In this document: piece after piece, positions 29,580-38,704 of the stretch
Position numbering within the stretch: position 1 is the stretch's first letter
How the letters are laid out: the number at the start of each line of letters is the position of its first letter
Translations under genes and position numbers: made by a program
Notes under the pieces: model-generated
The model's database searches: none
The model's input: only the letters and a program-made list of their open reading frames with translations
Told to the model about the DNA's origin: nothing
DNA from: Alcaligenaceae bacterium CGII-47
GTDB lineage: Bacteria > Pseudomonadota > Gammaproteobacteria > Burkholderiales > Burkholderiaceae_B
Direction of reading: 5' to 3'
Length of the DNA: 64,000 bases
Assembly: GCA_019166125.1 (NCBI GenBank)
Contig: JAHTBO010000001.1
Span: forward strand, 101,066 to 165,065

Positions 29580-30463
29580 GCATCCCTTTTCACTGCGGCT
29601 TTATAGCGGTAGTAGGTCGCCCCAACGTGGGCAAATCCACGCTAGCCAATGCCCTGATCGGTACCAAGCTATCCATCGTTTCACGCAAAGCCCAGACCAC
29701 GCGACATCGTATCCATGGGGTGCTCACGCGGGGGCAGCAACAGTTCGTATTCGTCGATACGCCAGGCTTTCAGACGCGGCACGGTGGCGCGATGAATCGC
29801 ATGATGAACCGTGTGGTGACGCAGGCCTTGGCCGAGGTCGACGTGGTGGTGCATGTGGTCGAGGCGGGTAAATGGTCCTCTGGGGATGCGCAGATGCTGC
29901 CGCTGCTGCCACAGAACCGTCCCGTGATTCTGGTTGTTAATAAGGTTGATGCGCTCAAAAGCAAAAACGACATGTTTGCTTATGTCTCGCGCATTACCGC
30001 TCAATTTCCCTATGCAGCCGTTGTGCCGGTAAGCGCCCTGCGTGGTGTGCAGCTCGATATTTTGCTTGATGAAATTGGCTCGCGTTTGCCTGAAGGTGAG
30101 GCGATGTTTGAGGCAGATACGCTAACCGATCGGCCAATGCGTTTTATTGCTGCAGAGTTGATTCGAGAAAAAATATTCCGTCTGGTGGGTGATGAATTGC
30201 CCTATAGCTGTACAGTTGTGATTGAACAGTGGGAGGAAAACGACACCGGGGCGCGCATCGCCGCCTGTGTCGTGATCGAGCGTGAGGGCCATCGCCCCAT
30301 TCTGTTGGGTGCGGGGGGTCAGCACATGAAGCGCATCGCTACCGAGGCGCGTCAGGACATCGTCAAGCTGCTGGACAAACCCGTCTACCTGGATGTCTAT
30401 ATCAAGGTGCGTAAGGGGTGGTCGGATCGTGAGGCGGCGCTACGCGATTTAGGATATGAGTAG
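29576..30463 (+). CDS. era: GTPase Era
   Basis: Essential GTPase for 16S rRNA maturation and 30S assembly. G1 is [10 protein letters not shown]3 is DTPGFQ, G4 is NKVD, and the C-terminal KH domain (about 205-290) includes the [15 protein letters not shown] loop. At 295 residues it is complete. It overlaps both rnc (ATGA) and recO (8 bases). Confidence 0.98.
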   Translation: MSIPFHCGFIAVVGRPNVGKSTLANALIGTKLSIVSRKAQTTRHRIHGVLTRGQQQFVFVDTPGFQTRHGGAMNRMMNRVVTQALAEVDVVVHVVEAGKWSSGDAQMLPLLPQNRPVILVVNKVDALKSKNDMFAYVSRITAQFPYAAVVPVSALRGVQLDILLDEIGSRLPEGEAMFEADTLTDRPMRFIAAELIREKIFRLVGDELPYSCTVVIEQWEENDTGARIAACVVIEREGHRPILLGAGGQHMKRIATEARQDIVKLLDKPVYLDVYIKVRKGWSDREAALRDLGYE

Positions 30464-31043
30464 ACGGCCTGAGCGCATTCAGGACGTGCGAGGCTATGTA
30501 CTGCATACCAGTGCCTGGCGCGAAACCTCTCTGATTGTCCAAGGCTTTACACGGGACTATGGTTGTGTTGCGCTGGCGGCCAAAGGCGCCAAGCGCCCCT
30601 ATTCCGTCCTGCGCCCGATTCTTGTTGCGTTCCAGCCCGTGTTTCTGTCCTGGAGTGGCGCTGGGGAGGTCAAGACCCTAATACGTGCCGAGACCGAAGG
30701 GGTGCGTTTGCTCAATGGTCGTGCCATGATGTCGGCCTGGTACATGAATGAATTGATTTTGCGCTTGCTCGCACGCGAGGATCCGCACCCTGGGGTGTTT
30801 GACGCCTATGAGGCAGCCTTGCTCCAGTTAATGGATCAGCAGCATTCACCAGCTGGTGCCTTGCGCCGGTTTGAGTGGGTGTTACTCGACGAAACCGGCT
30901 ATGGACAGGCGGGGGCCGCGCCTGATTTTGATGATCCCCAGGCAGAGCCCATGTTGCGCCTGAGTCTGCGGGATAGGCTCGATGCCTTGCTAGAGTCTCC
31001 CTTGCACACGCGCAAGATTCTTATGGATTTGCAACGTTATTGA
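30456..31043 (+). CDS. recO: DNA repair protein RecO, shortened
   Basis: RecF-pathway mediator that loads RecA on SSB-coated DNA. The OB-fold N-terminus is clear (RGYVLHTSAWRETSLIV, AAKGAKRP), followed by GEVKTL and the helical NELILRLL region. The protein has only 195 residues against about 240-250 in E. coli and Bordetella. After DETGYG, where relatives have about 40 residues with the small domain, the sequence jumps to a short linker and then the family's final helices (SLRDRLDALLESPLHTRKIL). The reading frame is open throughout, so this looks like an internal deletion rather than a frameshift. pdxJ, the usual next gene, is missing. Confidence 0.88.
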   Translation: MSRRPERIQDVRGYVLHTSAWRETSLIVQGFTRDYGCVALAAKGAKRPYSVLRPILVAFQPVFLSWSGAGEVKTLIRAETEGVRLLNGRAMMSAWYMNELILRLLAREDPHPGVFDAYEAALLQLMDQQHSPAGALRRFEWVLLDETGYGQAGAAPDFDDPQAEPMLRLSLRDRLDALLESPLHTRKILMDLQRY

Positions 31044-31958
31044 TTGTGGGGCTTGGTGAAGCGCGGAATTTTCTTATCAGTTAGTGCCTCGGCGCTCTTT
31101 GCCTTCATGTTCTATTACGTGACGTTGCTGCAACCCTTTGACGGTGGCGTGATTTTTTCATGGCGAATTCTCTTGGGACTGCCTGTTATAGCCGTCGTCG
31201 CGCATCGCAGCAAGGGCTGGGGGGCCATCCGAGATACCGGGCGTGAGCTCAGCCACCAGCCGCGATTCCTGTTGCTGACCCTGTTGAGCGCCGCTTTACT
31301 TGGTATACAGCTCTGGTTGTTTGTCTGGGCACCGCTGCACGGTCGTGCGCTGGAGGTGTCGATGGGCTATTTTCTGCTGCCATTGGCGATGGTGGTGGTT
31401 GGACGCGTGTTATATCAGGAACAGCTCAGCCGTTGGCAGCGTTATGCGGTATGGTTGGCTGCCCTGGGGGTTATGCATGAGCTTTGGCGGGTGGGCGGTG
31501 TGTCTTGGGTGACTGCACTGGTGGTGCTGGGTTATCCGCCTTACTTTGTATTGCGCCGTGCCTTACGTGTCAGCTCGCTCACGGCTATCTGGTATGACAT
31601 GGCGCTTTTATTGCCCGCTGCGGTACTGCTCATGCAGCTGCAGGGGCTCGATATTGTGCAGGCCTTTGTCGCGCGTCCCGCCTTGTTGCTGCTTGTCCCT
31701 TTGTTCGGCGTGATCAGCTCGGTTGCCTTGCTTTTTTATTTAGCTGCCAGCCGAATGCTGCCATTGGGTCTATTTGGCATTTTGAGTTATGTCGAGCCGA
31801 TGTTGTTGTTTTGGGTGGGGTTTTTAGTCTTGGGCGAGTCGGTGCCGCTGGCGCAGTGGCTGACTTACCTCCCGATCTGGCTAGCCTTGCTGCTGGTCGC
31901 CCTTGAGGGCTTGCAAAAATGGCGGGCCCGAGCCCGCCATCATGGTCCAGCTATCTGA
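31044..31958 (+). CDS. EamA/RarD-type membrane transporter
   Basis: A drug/metabolite-transporter superfamily protein of 304 residues with about ten hydrophobic helices. The N-terminal pattern SVSASALFAFMFYYVTLL and the FSWRILL segment resemble RarD, named for chloramphenicol sensitivity in E. coli; the substrate is unknown. The first possible start is TTG 31044, touching the recO stop; GTG 31056 is also plausible and better matches the family N-terminus. It appears to be an addition at the end of the rnc-era-recO operon. Confidence 0.85.
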   Translation: MWGLVKRGIFLSVSASALFAFMFYYVTLLQPFDGGVIFSWRILLGLPVIAVVAHRSKGWGAIRDTGRELSHQPRFLLLTLLSAALLGIQLWLFVWAPLHGRALEVSMGYFLLPLAMVVVGRVLYQEQLSRWQRYAVWLAALGVMHELWRVGGVSWVTALVVLGYPPYFVLRRALRVSSLTAIWYDMALLLPAAVLLMQLQGLDIVQAFVARPALLLLVPLFGVISSVALLFYLAASRMLPLGLFGILSYVEPMLLFWVGFLVLGESVPLAQWLTYLPIWLALLLVALEGLQKWRARARHHGPAI

Positions 31959-31960
31959 AA

Positions 31961-32665
31961 TCAGTCGCGACTACCGCCAAAAATACCCAGCAGCATCAGT
32001 AGATTGACAAAAATATTGTAGAGATCCAAGTAAACCGCCAGCGTTGCGCTGATGTAATTGGTCTCACCGCCGTTGATGATGCGTTGCAGGTCCACGAGTA
32101 AAAATGCGGAAAAAATACCAATCGCCAGCACCGAAAGCGTGATGGTGAGAGCAGGGATCTGCAAAAAGATATTCGCGACCATCGCGACGATCAGCAGGAT
32201 AACGCCTATAAATAGGAATTTCTGCATGTGGGTGAAATCACGCTTGGTCGTTGAGGCGACCGTCGCCATCGTGCCAAATACAGCGGCTGTGCCGCCAAAA
32301 GCCAGCATAATGAGCTGCGAGCCGTTGCCCAAGCCCATGATGTGACCGAGCAGGCGCGAGAGCATCAGGCCCATAAAGAACGTGAAGGCCAGCAGCAGCA
32401 CCACGCCCATCGATGTGTTTTTGTTGCGCTCGACGAGAAACATCAGGCCAAAGGCACCTACCAGAAATACGATGGTGCTGGTGCCCGGACTGGCGCTCAT
32501 GAACTGATTCATTCCTGAACTCAAACCGACCATCGCCCCGAGTACGGTCGGAATCAGAGACAGCGCCAGCAACCAATATGTGTTGCGCAAAACACGATTG
32601 CGGACCACCGTCTGGGAGGCGTATCGCGCATCCTGAGGTAGGCTGGATTGGTGAAGATTGCTCAT
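31961..32665 (-). CDS. Bax inhibitor-1 / YccA-YbhL family membrane protein
   Basis: Seven-helix TMBIM family protein of 234 residues in the inner membrane. The family's bacterial members include YccA, which modulates FtsH, and BsYetJ, a pH-sensitive calcium leak channel. The pattern of hydrophobic helices, the LMLSRLLGHI segment and the acidic tail region around YLDLYNIFVNLL match the family. It ends three bases from the convergent transporter and is transcribed alone. Confidence 0.93.
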   Translation of the reverse strand: MSNLHQSSLPQDARYASQTVVRNRVLRNTYWLLALSLIPTVLGAMVGLSSGMNQFMSASPGTSTIVFLVGAFGLMFLVERNKNTSMGVVLLLAFTFFMGLMLSRLLGHIMGLGNGSQLIMLAFGGTAAVFGTMATVASTTKRDFTHMQKFLFIGVILLIVAMVANIFLQIPALTITLSVLAIGIFSAFLLVDLQRIINGGETNYISATLAVYLDLYNIFVNLLMLLGIFGGSRD

Positions 32666-32817
32666 ATTTGCTTATTCCTATAATTCATTGTTCCCCATCG
32701 TACTGCATGAGGGAGTGCCAAGCATGGATATCGTCTTAATCTTACAACAAGCTGAATCAAGACGTCCATGCCAAACGAGTGCTTAGCGGTAGTTGATGAT
32801 TGGACAGCCGGGGCGCA

Positions 32818-33285
32818 TTAAAGGTTCCCGCCCGACACGTCGTGACTGCGCACGTCATGGCCTGCCGAGCGGTAGGCCGCCCAGCGTAGACGCGCGGCAT
32901 CGCGATCGGCTTCGTGTTCCGAGACAATTTCCAGGATGCGCTCGAAACGCTCAGGTTGGGGGGGGCAATCGAGATCGAGGTTAAGCAGCCAACTTTCGTC
33001 ATGAACCGCCGCCAAGGATGCTGTATCGCTTGCCAGAATGACGGCGGCGTGTGCGGCAAGCGGGTCCTGGGCATGGACGTGCGTAATGAAGCTTGCCGGG
33101 TCGTAGGACCAGAGCAAGCTGTCAAAGCGATCCAGTCGGCGGGTATCGCTGCAATAGACGACCAGGCGTCGCCCCGCCTGGACGTGTCGGGCGATCGTGC
33201 GACAGGCCATGTTCAGGCGATTTGACGCGCCAAATGCGAAATCAATACGGCTCAATGTGCGCAATTCCGTGTTGATCTCAGGCAC
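32818..33285 (-). CDS. holC: DNA polymerase III subunit chi
   Basis: Clamp-loader accessory subunit that links the polymerase to SSB. The N-terminal RIDFAFGASNRLNMACRTIARHVQAGRRLVVYCSD is the family core, broken here only by the start extension, and the SLLWSY and FITH segments follow. It is 155 residues. The start overlaps the end of pepA by eight bases, a standard pepA-holC pairing; valS, the usual next gene in many proteobacteria, is not here. Confidence 0.92.
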   Translation of the reverse strand: MPEINTELRTLSRIDFAFGASNRLNMACRTIARHVQAGRRLVVYCSDTRRLDRFDSLLWSYDPASFITHVHAQDPLAAHAAVILASDTASLAAVHDESWLLNLDLDCPPQPERFERILEIVSEHEADRDAARLRWAAYRSAGHDVRSHDVSGGNL

Positions 33286-34777
33286 ATTGGTCTAGTAAAT
33301 ACTGCATGAGCAAAGGCACCGGCCGACCTGTCGCCCCCTTTTCCTTGCCTTCCTTCCAGGCCGTGCCCGCAATATCCAGATGTGCCCAGGGATATTTGGT
33401 GGTGAAGCGTGCCAGAAAGCATGCCGCTGTGATTGCACCGCCTGCGCGCCCACCGATATTGGCCATATCCGCAAAATTTGACTTCAACAGATCCTGATAC
33501 GGCTCGTCCAGAGGCAGGTGCCAGGCTGGATCGAGTGCCTCGCGACCGGCAGCCAGCAGGCCTTGGACGAGTCCCTCATCGCGTGAGAACAGGCCGCTGT
33601 TGACATGCCCCAAGGCGATGACGCATGCCCCCGTGAGCGTGGCGATATCGATGACGGCGGCGGGCTTGAAGCGTTCAGCATAGGTCAGGGCGTCGCACAG
33701 AATCAGTCGTCCCTCGGCATCGGTATTGAGAACTTCGATGGTTTGTCCTGACATGCTGGTGACGACATCGCCGGGCTTGTTGGCGGTGCCGCTGGGGAGG
33801 TTTTCGCAGGCGGGAATGATGCCGATGACCTCACGCGTGAGCTCTAGCTGCGCAACCGCGCGTAGGGTTCCCAACACACTGGCGGCGCCGCACATGTCGA
33901 ACTTCATCTCATCCATGGCGGGGCCCGGCTTGATCGAGATACCGCCTGAGTCAAAGGTCACGCCCTTGCCGACCAGAACGATGGGGGCGGCTTTCTTGGT
34001 GCCTGCCTTGGCTGCGGGAGGGGTATGGCGCAGAACAATGAAGGCAGGCGGCTCGGCTGAGCCGCGCGATACGGATAGAAAGGATCCCATTTTGAGGGCT
34101 TCGATCTTGCGTTGGTCTAGAACTTCGGCCTTGAGTGTCTTGAACTGGCGGGCTAAATCGCGTGCTGTCTGACCGAGGTAGGTTGGGGTACATAGGTTGG
34201 GTGGTAGATCCCCCAGTGTGCGGGTCAATGCCATGCCCGCACCAATCGCAGCCCCTTCGCGCAAGCCCGCCTGCGCCGCACTCGCATCGCTGCGACTGAT
34301 ATGCAGGATGAATTTTTTGAGCTTGGGTGCAGGTCGAGCCTGGCTGAAAGTTGCATCGTAATGATAGGTTGCTGAGGCGACCTGTCGTGCCGCGGTGCGC
34401 GCGCGCGCGATGAGTGGCGCGTCGGGGGTGGGGATCGCGGCCAGGGTGGAGACTGCCTCAGAGAGCTTGGCGCGCACACAATAGGCCGCCAGTGCGCCTT
34501 GGGCTTTGGCGTGGACCGCAGCATTGTAGTGTTCCTGCTTACCCAAGCCGAGTAGAATGACTCGACCCGCGCTGATGCCGTTGACCGCATGGATGGGTAG
34601 GCAGCTTCCGGGCGTGGCATCGAACTCGGTTTTTATGAGGGCGCGTAGGGTGCCGTTGCTCGCTTGGTCAAGGGCGTCAGCAGCTTCGCTGAGTACACCT
34701 GACTCAAAGACACCGATAGCCAACGCTGAGGTCTTGAGGGTCGCGAGAGCGGGAGAGGTGAGTGTGCTAAATTCCAT
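33278..34777 (-). CDS. pepA: Leucyl aminopeptidase
   Basis: Hexameric two-zinc or manganese M17 aminopeptidase; the family also acts as a DNA-binding regulator in E. coli. The C-terminal catalytic domain has VGKGVTFDSGGISIKP and the signature NTDAEGRLILCDAL. I chose ATG 34777 (499 residues) because it has an AGGAAA ribosome site and the family N-terminus; the frame stays open further upstream into the lptF promoter. It is divergent from lptF by 61 bases. Confidence 0.95.
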   Translation of the reverse strand: MEFSTLTSPALATLKTSALAIGVFESGVLSEAADALDQASNGTLRALIKTEFDATPGSCLPIHAVNGISAGRVILLGLGKQEHYNAAVHAKAQGALAAYCVRAKLSEAVSTLAAIPTPDAPLIARARTAARQVASATYHYDATFSQARPAPKLKKFILHISRSDASAAQAGLREGAAIGAGMALTRTLGDLPPNLCTPTYLGQTARDLARQFKTLKAEVLDQRKIEALKMGSFLSVSRGSAEPPAFIVLRHTPPAAKAGTKKAAPIVLVGKGVTFDSGGISIKPGPAMDEMKFDMCGAASVLGTLRAVAQLELTREVIGIIPACENLPSGTANKPGDVVTSMSGQTIEVLNTDAEGRLILCDALTYAERFKPAAVIDIATLTGACVIALGHVNSGLFSRDEGLVQGLLAAGREALDPAWHLPLDEPYQDLLKSNFADMANIGGRAGGAITAACFLARFTTKYPWAHLDIAGTAWKEGKEKGATGRPVPLLMQYLLDQCA

Positions 34778-34838
34778 TCGATTTTCCTGATTAAGTCCAT
34801 GTGTTCCTGGGATATGGCCCATTATTCCGCATTTCTTC

Positions 34839-35957
34839 ATGATATTGTTCAAACGTTCTGTTTTTTCTGAAATCACCAGCCATGCGGGGGTTGTATTCTC
34901 GACCCTGCTCGTCGTCTGGCTGAGTGTGCTGTTGGTGCGTTTGCTCGGAGAAGCGGCGGCGGGCGATATTGGCGCAAACGTGGTGTTCGGGCTGGCGACT
35001 TTTTCCAGTATCACGGCTTTGCCGATTATTTTATCGGTCGCTCTGTTTGTTGCGGTCTTGACTACCGTGACGCGAAACTATCGAGAGTCCGAGATGGTGG
35101 TGTGGTTTGCCAGCGGCCTGTCTTTACAGAGTTGGATCAGGCCAGTCATGAACTTTGCTGTGCCCGTCGCGCTGATTGTGGCCGCATTAACGTTGGTGGC
35201 CTCACCCTGGGCATATAGTCAGATTGATGAGTATCGGCAGCGCTTCGAGCAGCGTTCAGACCTCTCTAAGGTGAGTGCCGGACAGTTTGTTGAGACCGAG
35301 AACGGTGCGCGCGTATTCTTTGCTGAGGCGCCCGTCCATCCTGGCGATGAACTGGGCCAGGTGATCGCCCGTCTGATCGAGCCCGAGTGGCTGAGTATTG
35401 TGACCGCAGATAGTGCATCCATACACGCCGAGTCCAACGGCGATCGATTCCTCGTGCTGGGGCCTGGGCATCGTTACGACCTCAAGCCGGGCACGCCGGA
35501 ATTCCGTATGCTGGACTTTGAACGCTACGGTATCCGAATCGAGAGTCGTACGGATGCGGATAATCAGGAGGCAGCCAATCAGGCGGCGCGCCAGCAGATC
35601 AAGGCACGACCTACCATGGCATTGCTGAGCAGTTGGGATACGGAATCACGTTCGCAATTGATGTGGCGCGTGGCCTTGCCCCTGGCGGTGCTTAACCTGG
35701 CCTTGCTGGCGATTCCGATGGGGGTGGTTAATCCGCGTCTCGGGCGTTCAGGGGACTTGCTGATTGCTGGCCTGGTGGCCTTGTTGTATATGAATATGAT
35801 TAATCTGTCGCGTGGATGGATTGCACATGGGCAACTCGATTTTGGTCTGGGTGTGTGGCTGGTCCATGCGGTATTTATGGCGTTTACGGCTGTCATGTTC
35901 TGGCAGCGTTTGCGAATGCGTCGTCCACGTCGCATGGCAGCGCCACCCCCGAGCTAA
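34839..35957 (+). CDS. lptF: LPS export ABC transporter permease LptF
   Basis: One of two inner-membrane permeases that, with LptB and LptG, extract lipopolysaccharide for transport to the outer membrane. Three N-terminal helices (about 12-120) precede a periplasmic beta-jellyroll domain and three C-terminal helices (about 275-355), the LptF/YjgP arrangement. It is 372 residues and full length. The partner lptG, almost always directly downstream, is absent; a minus-strand LysR gene follows after nine bases. Confidence 0.93.
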   Translation: MILFKRSVFSEITSHAGVVFSTLLVVWLSVLLVRLLGEAAAGDIGANVVFGLATFSSITALPIILSVALFVAVLTTVTRNYRESEMVVWFASGLSLQSWIRPVMNFAVPVALIVAALTLVASPWAYSQIDEYRQRFEQRSDLSKVSAGQFVETENGARVFFAEAPVHPGDELGQVIARLIEPEWLSIVTADSASIHAESNGDRFLVLGPGHRYDLKPGTPEFRMLDFERYGIRIESRTDADNQEAANQAARQQIKARPTMALLSSWDTESRSQLMWRVALPLAVLNLALLAIPMGVVNPRLGRSGDLLIAGLVALLYMNMINLSRGWIAHGQLDFGLGVWLVHAVFMAFTAVMFWQRLRMRRPRRMAAPPPS

Positions 35958-35966
35958 GGTACCGCA

Positions 35967-36914
35967 TTACGGGCGGGGGGGACGATAGCTTGAGTCGGGC
36001 AGCGTATCCAGGGTGTGGGCGCTTCCGTCCAACAGCCCGCGATTCAGGGCGACGGCCTCCTTGAGGTAGTCCCATAGAGCCATGACGCGCCGTGTCTGGC
36101 GTAAATCCTCGTGACAATACATCCAAAAGCTTCGGCTAATGTGTAGCTCCTGACCCAGTACGGCTTGTAGACGTGGGTCCTGCTCAGCCATAAAGCAGGG
36201 CAGAATGGTGAGGGACTGCCCACGCAGCGCCGCGTGGTATTGAGCAATGACGCTGGTGCTCCTGAATATGACACGCGACGCGGTGACAATATCATCCAGA
36301 TAACGAAGTTTGTCGCTAAACAGCAATTCCTCTACATAGCCAATAAATGTATGTTGCACCAGGTCCTGTGCCTGTTCGATGACGGGGTGGCGTGCCAGAT
36401 AGTCTCGGCTACCATAAAGCTTGAGGGTGTAGTCGGCAAGCTTGGTACACAGGTAGGGCCCGCGCTGCGGGCGTTCGAGGGCAATGGCGATGTCGGCCTC
36501 ACGCTTGGACAGGCTGATGAATCGGGGCACGGGCATGATATCCAGAGTGAGATCGGGGTAGCGATGCTGAAAATCCACCATGAGCGGGGTAAGTACATAG
36601 TTGCCAAAACCCTCGGTACACCCTACACGCAGATGCCCGGAGAGCATTTGGGATTGGCCTGATATGTTTTCCTGAGCAGCGAGTAATGTGCTCTCGATTA
36701 ATTCTGCATAGGTATAGAAACGTGTGCCGTCATCGGTTAGCGTAAAGCCATTGGCGCGTGATTTTTCAAACAACACGACACCGAGTTCCTGTTCTAGTGC
36801 CCGGATGCGGCGCGCAACAGTGCTGTGCTGGACACCCAAGCGTAGCGCTGCGCCGCTGACGCGTTGCGTGCGTGCGACCTCCAGAAAATAACGGATGCCA
36901 TCCCAGTTGGCCAT
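35967..36914 (-). CDS. LysR-family transcriptional regulator
   Basis: A 315-residue regulator with an N-terminal winged helix-turn-helix (about 1-62, RVSGAALRLGVQHSTVARRI) and a periplasmic-binding-like effector domain. I chose ATG 36914, which has GGGAGAAG upstream. It is divergent from mmsA across a 224-base gap and so probably controls it, by analogy with LysR-mmsA pairs. The inducer is unknown. Phased direct repeats lie just upstream of its own start. Confidence 0.9.
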   Translation of the reverse strand: MANWDGIRYFLEVARTQRVSGAALRLGVQHSTVARRIRALEQELGVVLFEKSRANGFTLTDDGTRFYTYAELIESTLLAAQENISGQSQMLSGHLRVGCTEGFGNYVLTPLMVDFQHRYPDLTLDIMPVPRFISLSKREADIAIALERPQRGPYLCTKLADYTLKLYGSRDYLARHPVIEQAQDLVQHTFIGYVEELLFSDKLRYLDDIVTASRVIFRSTSVIAQYHAALRGQSLTILPCFMAEQDPRLQAVLGQELHISRSFWMYCHEDLRQTRRVMALWDYLKEAVALNRGLLDGSAHTLDTLPDSSYRPPRP

Positions 36915-36926
36915 CGTCTTCTCCCT

Positions 36927-36957
36927 TGTGCAAATAACGTCAATCAATGTGCAAATA
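36927..36957. promoter_or_regulatory. Direct repeat TGTGCAAATA in the lysR/mmsA gap
   Basis: TGTGCAAATA occurs at 36927-36936 and 36948-36957, a 21-base phase or two helical turns, in the intergenic region between the LysR gene and mmsA. The arrangement fits cooperative binding on one face of DNA, possibly by the adjacent LysR protein. No promoter is assigned with confidence. Confidence 0.45.
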
Positions 36958-37138
36958 TTTTCATAGTAATATGTTTTTTACACAACTAAACTGATCAAGT
37001 GCTCTACGCTTTACGACGGCATTATGAAAATAAAAGGCTAATGTTGGCCCCAGTCGATGTCGGCTTGAGTATGCGACACTAGCTGATGTGTAAACGAATT
37101 AAAAATAATCCATTCTGAATTGAAACCAGGAGATTTGA

Positions 37139-38632
37139 ATGAGCGATATTCGACGTATTCCACTTTTGATTGGTGGCAAACTCATACAGTCCAAGACTAA
37201 GGATTGGCGTGATGTGATCGACCCGGCGACCCAGGAGGTCATTGCCAAAGTGCCGTACGCGACCCCTGAGGAACTGGAGTTTGCGATTGCCAACGCTCGC
37301 GAAGCTTTCGCGAGCTGGCGTAATGCCAGCCAGACAAAGCGCCAACAGGTCATGATCAATCTGGCGCGTCTATTGCGTGAAAACACCTTGGCGATTGCCG
37401 AGGCACTGTCGCGCGAGCACGGCAAGACCGTTCCTGATGCAGAAGGGGAGGTTGGTCGGGGTATCGAAGGGGTTGAACATGCGATCTCCATGAACGTATT
37501 GCAACTGGGTGAATACGCCGAGAACGCAGCAACAGGTATTGACGTCTACTCGGTTATCCAGCCACTGGGTGTCTGCGGTGGAATTACGGCCTTTAACTTC
37601 CCGGTGATGCTGGCCTGCTGGATGTTTCCGGTCGCTGTGTCGGTAGGTAACACGTTTGTCCTGAAGCCTTCCGAGCAGGATCCGACCGCCGCAATGATGG
37701 TGGCGGAATTGGCGCTGGAGGCCGGATTGCCCCCAGGTGTGCTGAACGTTGTCCATGGTGGGCCCGAGACCGCCATCGGTCTGTGCGAGCACCCCGACAT
37801 CAAGGCTATTTCATTTATTGGCTCGACGCACGTGGGCACCGAGATCTATCAGCGTGCTTCGAAATTCGGTAAGCGTTGCCAGGCCATGATGGGTGCAAAA
37901 AACCATAGCGTGATTATGCCTGATGCCGATCGCGAAGCCGCCCTCAACTCAATGCTGGGTGCTGCCTTTGGTGCAGCCGGCGAGCGTTGTATGGCGATTT
38001 CGGTATTGGTGCTGGTGGGCGAAGCCCAAAAGTGGCTTCCGGACTTTGTTGAGCGTGCCCGTAAGCTCAAGGTCAATGTTGGTATGGATCGTACCGCTGA
38101 TCTCGGGCCACTGGTCTCGCGTCGGGCCAAGGAACGTGTTGAGGGCTTGATTCAAAAGGGTGTGGATGAGGGCGCACAGTTATTGCTTGATGGTCGCGGT
38201 ATCCAGGTGCCAGGCTACGAGCAGGGGAATTTTGTGGGTCCGACGGTGTTTGGTGGCGTCAAGGCCGATATGACGATTTATAACGAGGAAATTTTCGGTC
38301 CGGTGCTCTCGGTTGTCTGCGTCGAGTCCGTGGAGGAAGCCGTTGAATTCATCAACGGCAATCCGAACGGCAATGGTGTGTCGATATTTACCCAGGATGG
38401 TGGGGCGGCGCGTTACTTTCAAAATAATATTGGCGTCGGCCAGATCGGCATCAATATTCCAATTCCCGTTCCCGTGGCTTGGTTCAGCTTTACCGGTTCG
38501 CGTGCCTCCAAGCTTGGCGACCTAGGCCCCAACGGCAAGCAGGCCATGTACTTCTGGACACAGACCAAAACGGTCACTGCCCGGTGGCAGGCGCATGCGC
38601 GTGGGGTCAATACAACGATCTCCATGGAGTAA
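37139..38632 (+). CDS. mmsA: Methylmalonate-semialdehyde dehydrogenase (CoA-acylating)
   Basis: Converts methylmalonate semialdehyde or malonate semialdehyde to propionyl-CoA or acetyl-CoA with NAD and CoA, in valine, beta-alanine or inositol breakdown. The aldehyde-dehydrogenase fold is clear: cofactor-binding AFNFPVMLACWMFPVA and catalytic Cys284 in GERCMAISV. At 497 residues it matches MmsA. An AGGAGA ribosome site precedes the ATG. mmsB and an aminotransferase, common partners, are absent. Propionyl-CoA would link it to the propionate genes at 41-43 kb. Confidence 0.94.
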   Translation: MSDIRRIPLLIGGKLIQSKTKDWRDVIDPATQEVIAKVPYATPEELEFAIANAREAFASWRNASQTKRQQVMINLARLLRENTLAIAEALSREHGKTVPDAEGEVGRGIEGVEHAISMNVLQLGEYAENAATGIDVYSVIQPLGVCGGITAFNFPVMLACWMFPVAVSVGNTFVLKPSEQDPTAAMMVAELALEAGLPPGVLNVVHGGPETAIGLCEHPDIKAISFIGSTHVGTEIYQRASKFGKRCQAMMGAKNHSVIMPDADREAALNSMLGAAFGAAGERCMAISVLVLVGEAQKWLPDFVERARKLKVNVGMDRTADLGPLVSRRAKERVEGLIQKGVDEGAQLLLDGRGIQVPGYEQGNFVGPTVFGGVKADMTIYNEEIFGPVLSVVCVESVEEAVEFINGNPNGNGVSIFTQDGGAARYFQNNIGVGQIGINIPIPVPVAWFSFTGSRASKLGDLGPNGKQAMYFWTQTKTVTARWQAHARGVNTTISME

Positions 38633-38673
38633 GCTTATAACAAAAAGAAATATAAAACTATTTCTTTATTACT

Positions 38674-38679
38674 TATAAT
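38674..38679 (+). promoter_or_regulatory. Candidate cysB -10 element inside the mmsA terminator region
   Basis: A perfect TATAAT overlaps the left arm of the hairpin at 38677-38703. A start about seven bases downstream (near 38686) would fall in the hairpin loop, so the cysB mRNA would carry only the right arm. The -35 position (TATAAA, 38651-38656) is poor. Confidence 0.45.
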
Positions 38680-38703
38680 AGCCCTTCCAATAGGGCTATT
38701 TTT
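38677..38703 (+). terminator. Intrinsic terminator between mmsA and cysB, containing the cysB SD
   Basis: AATAGCCCT (38677-38685) pairs with AGGGCTATT (38692-38700), followed by a T-run up to base 38703. The cysB ATG begins two bases later, and the only Shine-Dalgarno-like sequence, AGGG at 38692-38695, is part of the right arm. Confidence 0.88.
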
Positions 38704-38704
38704 C

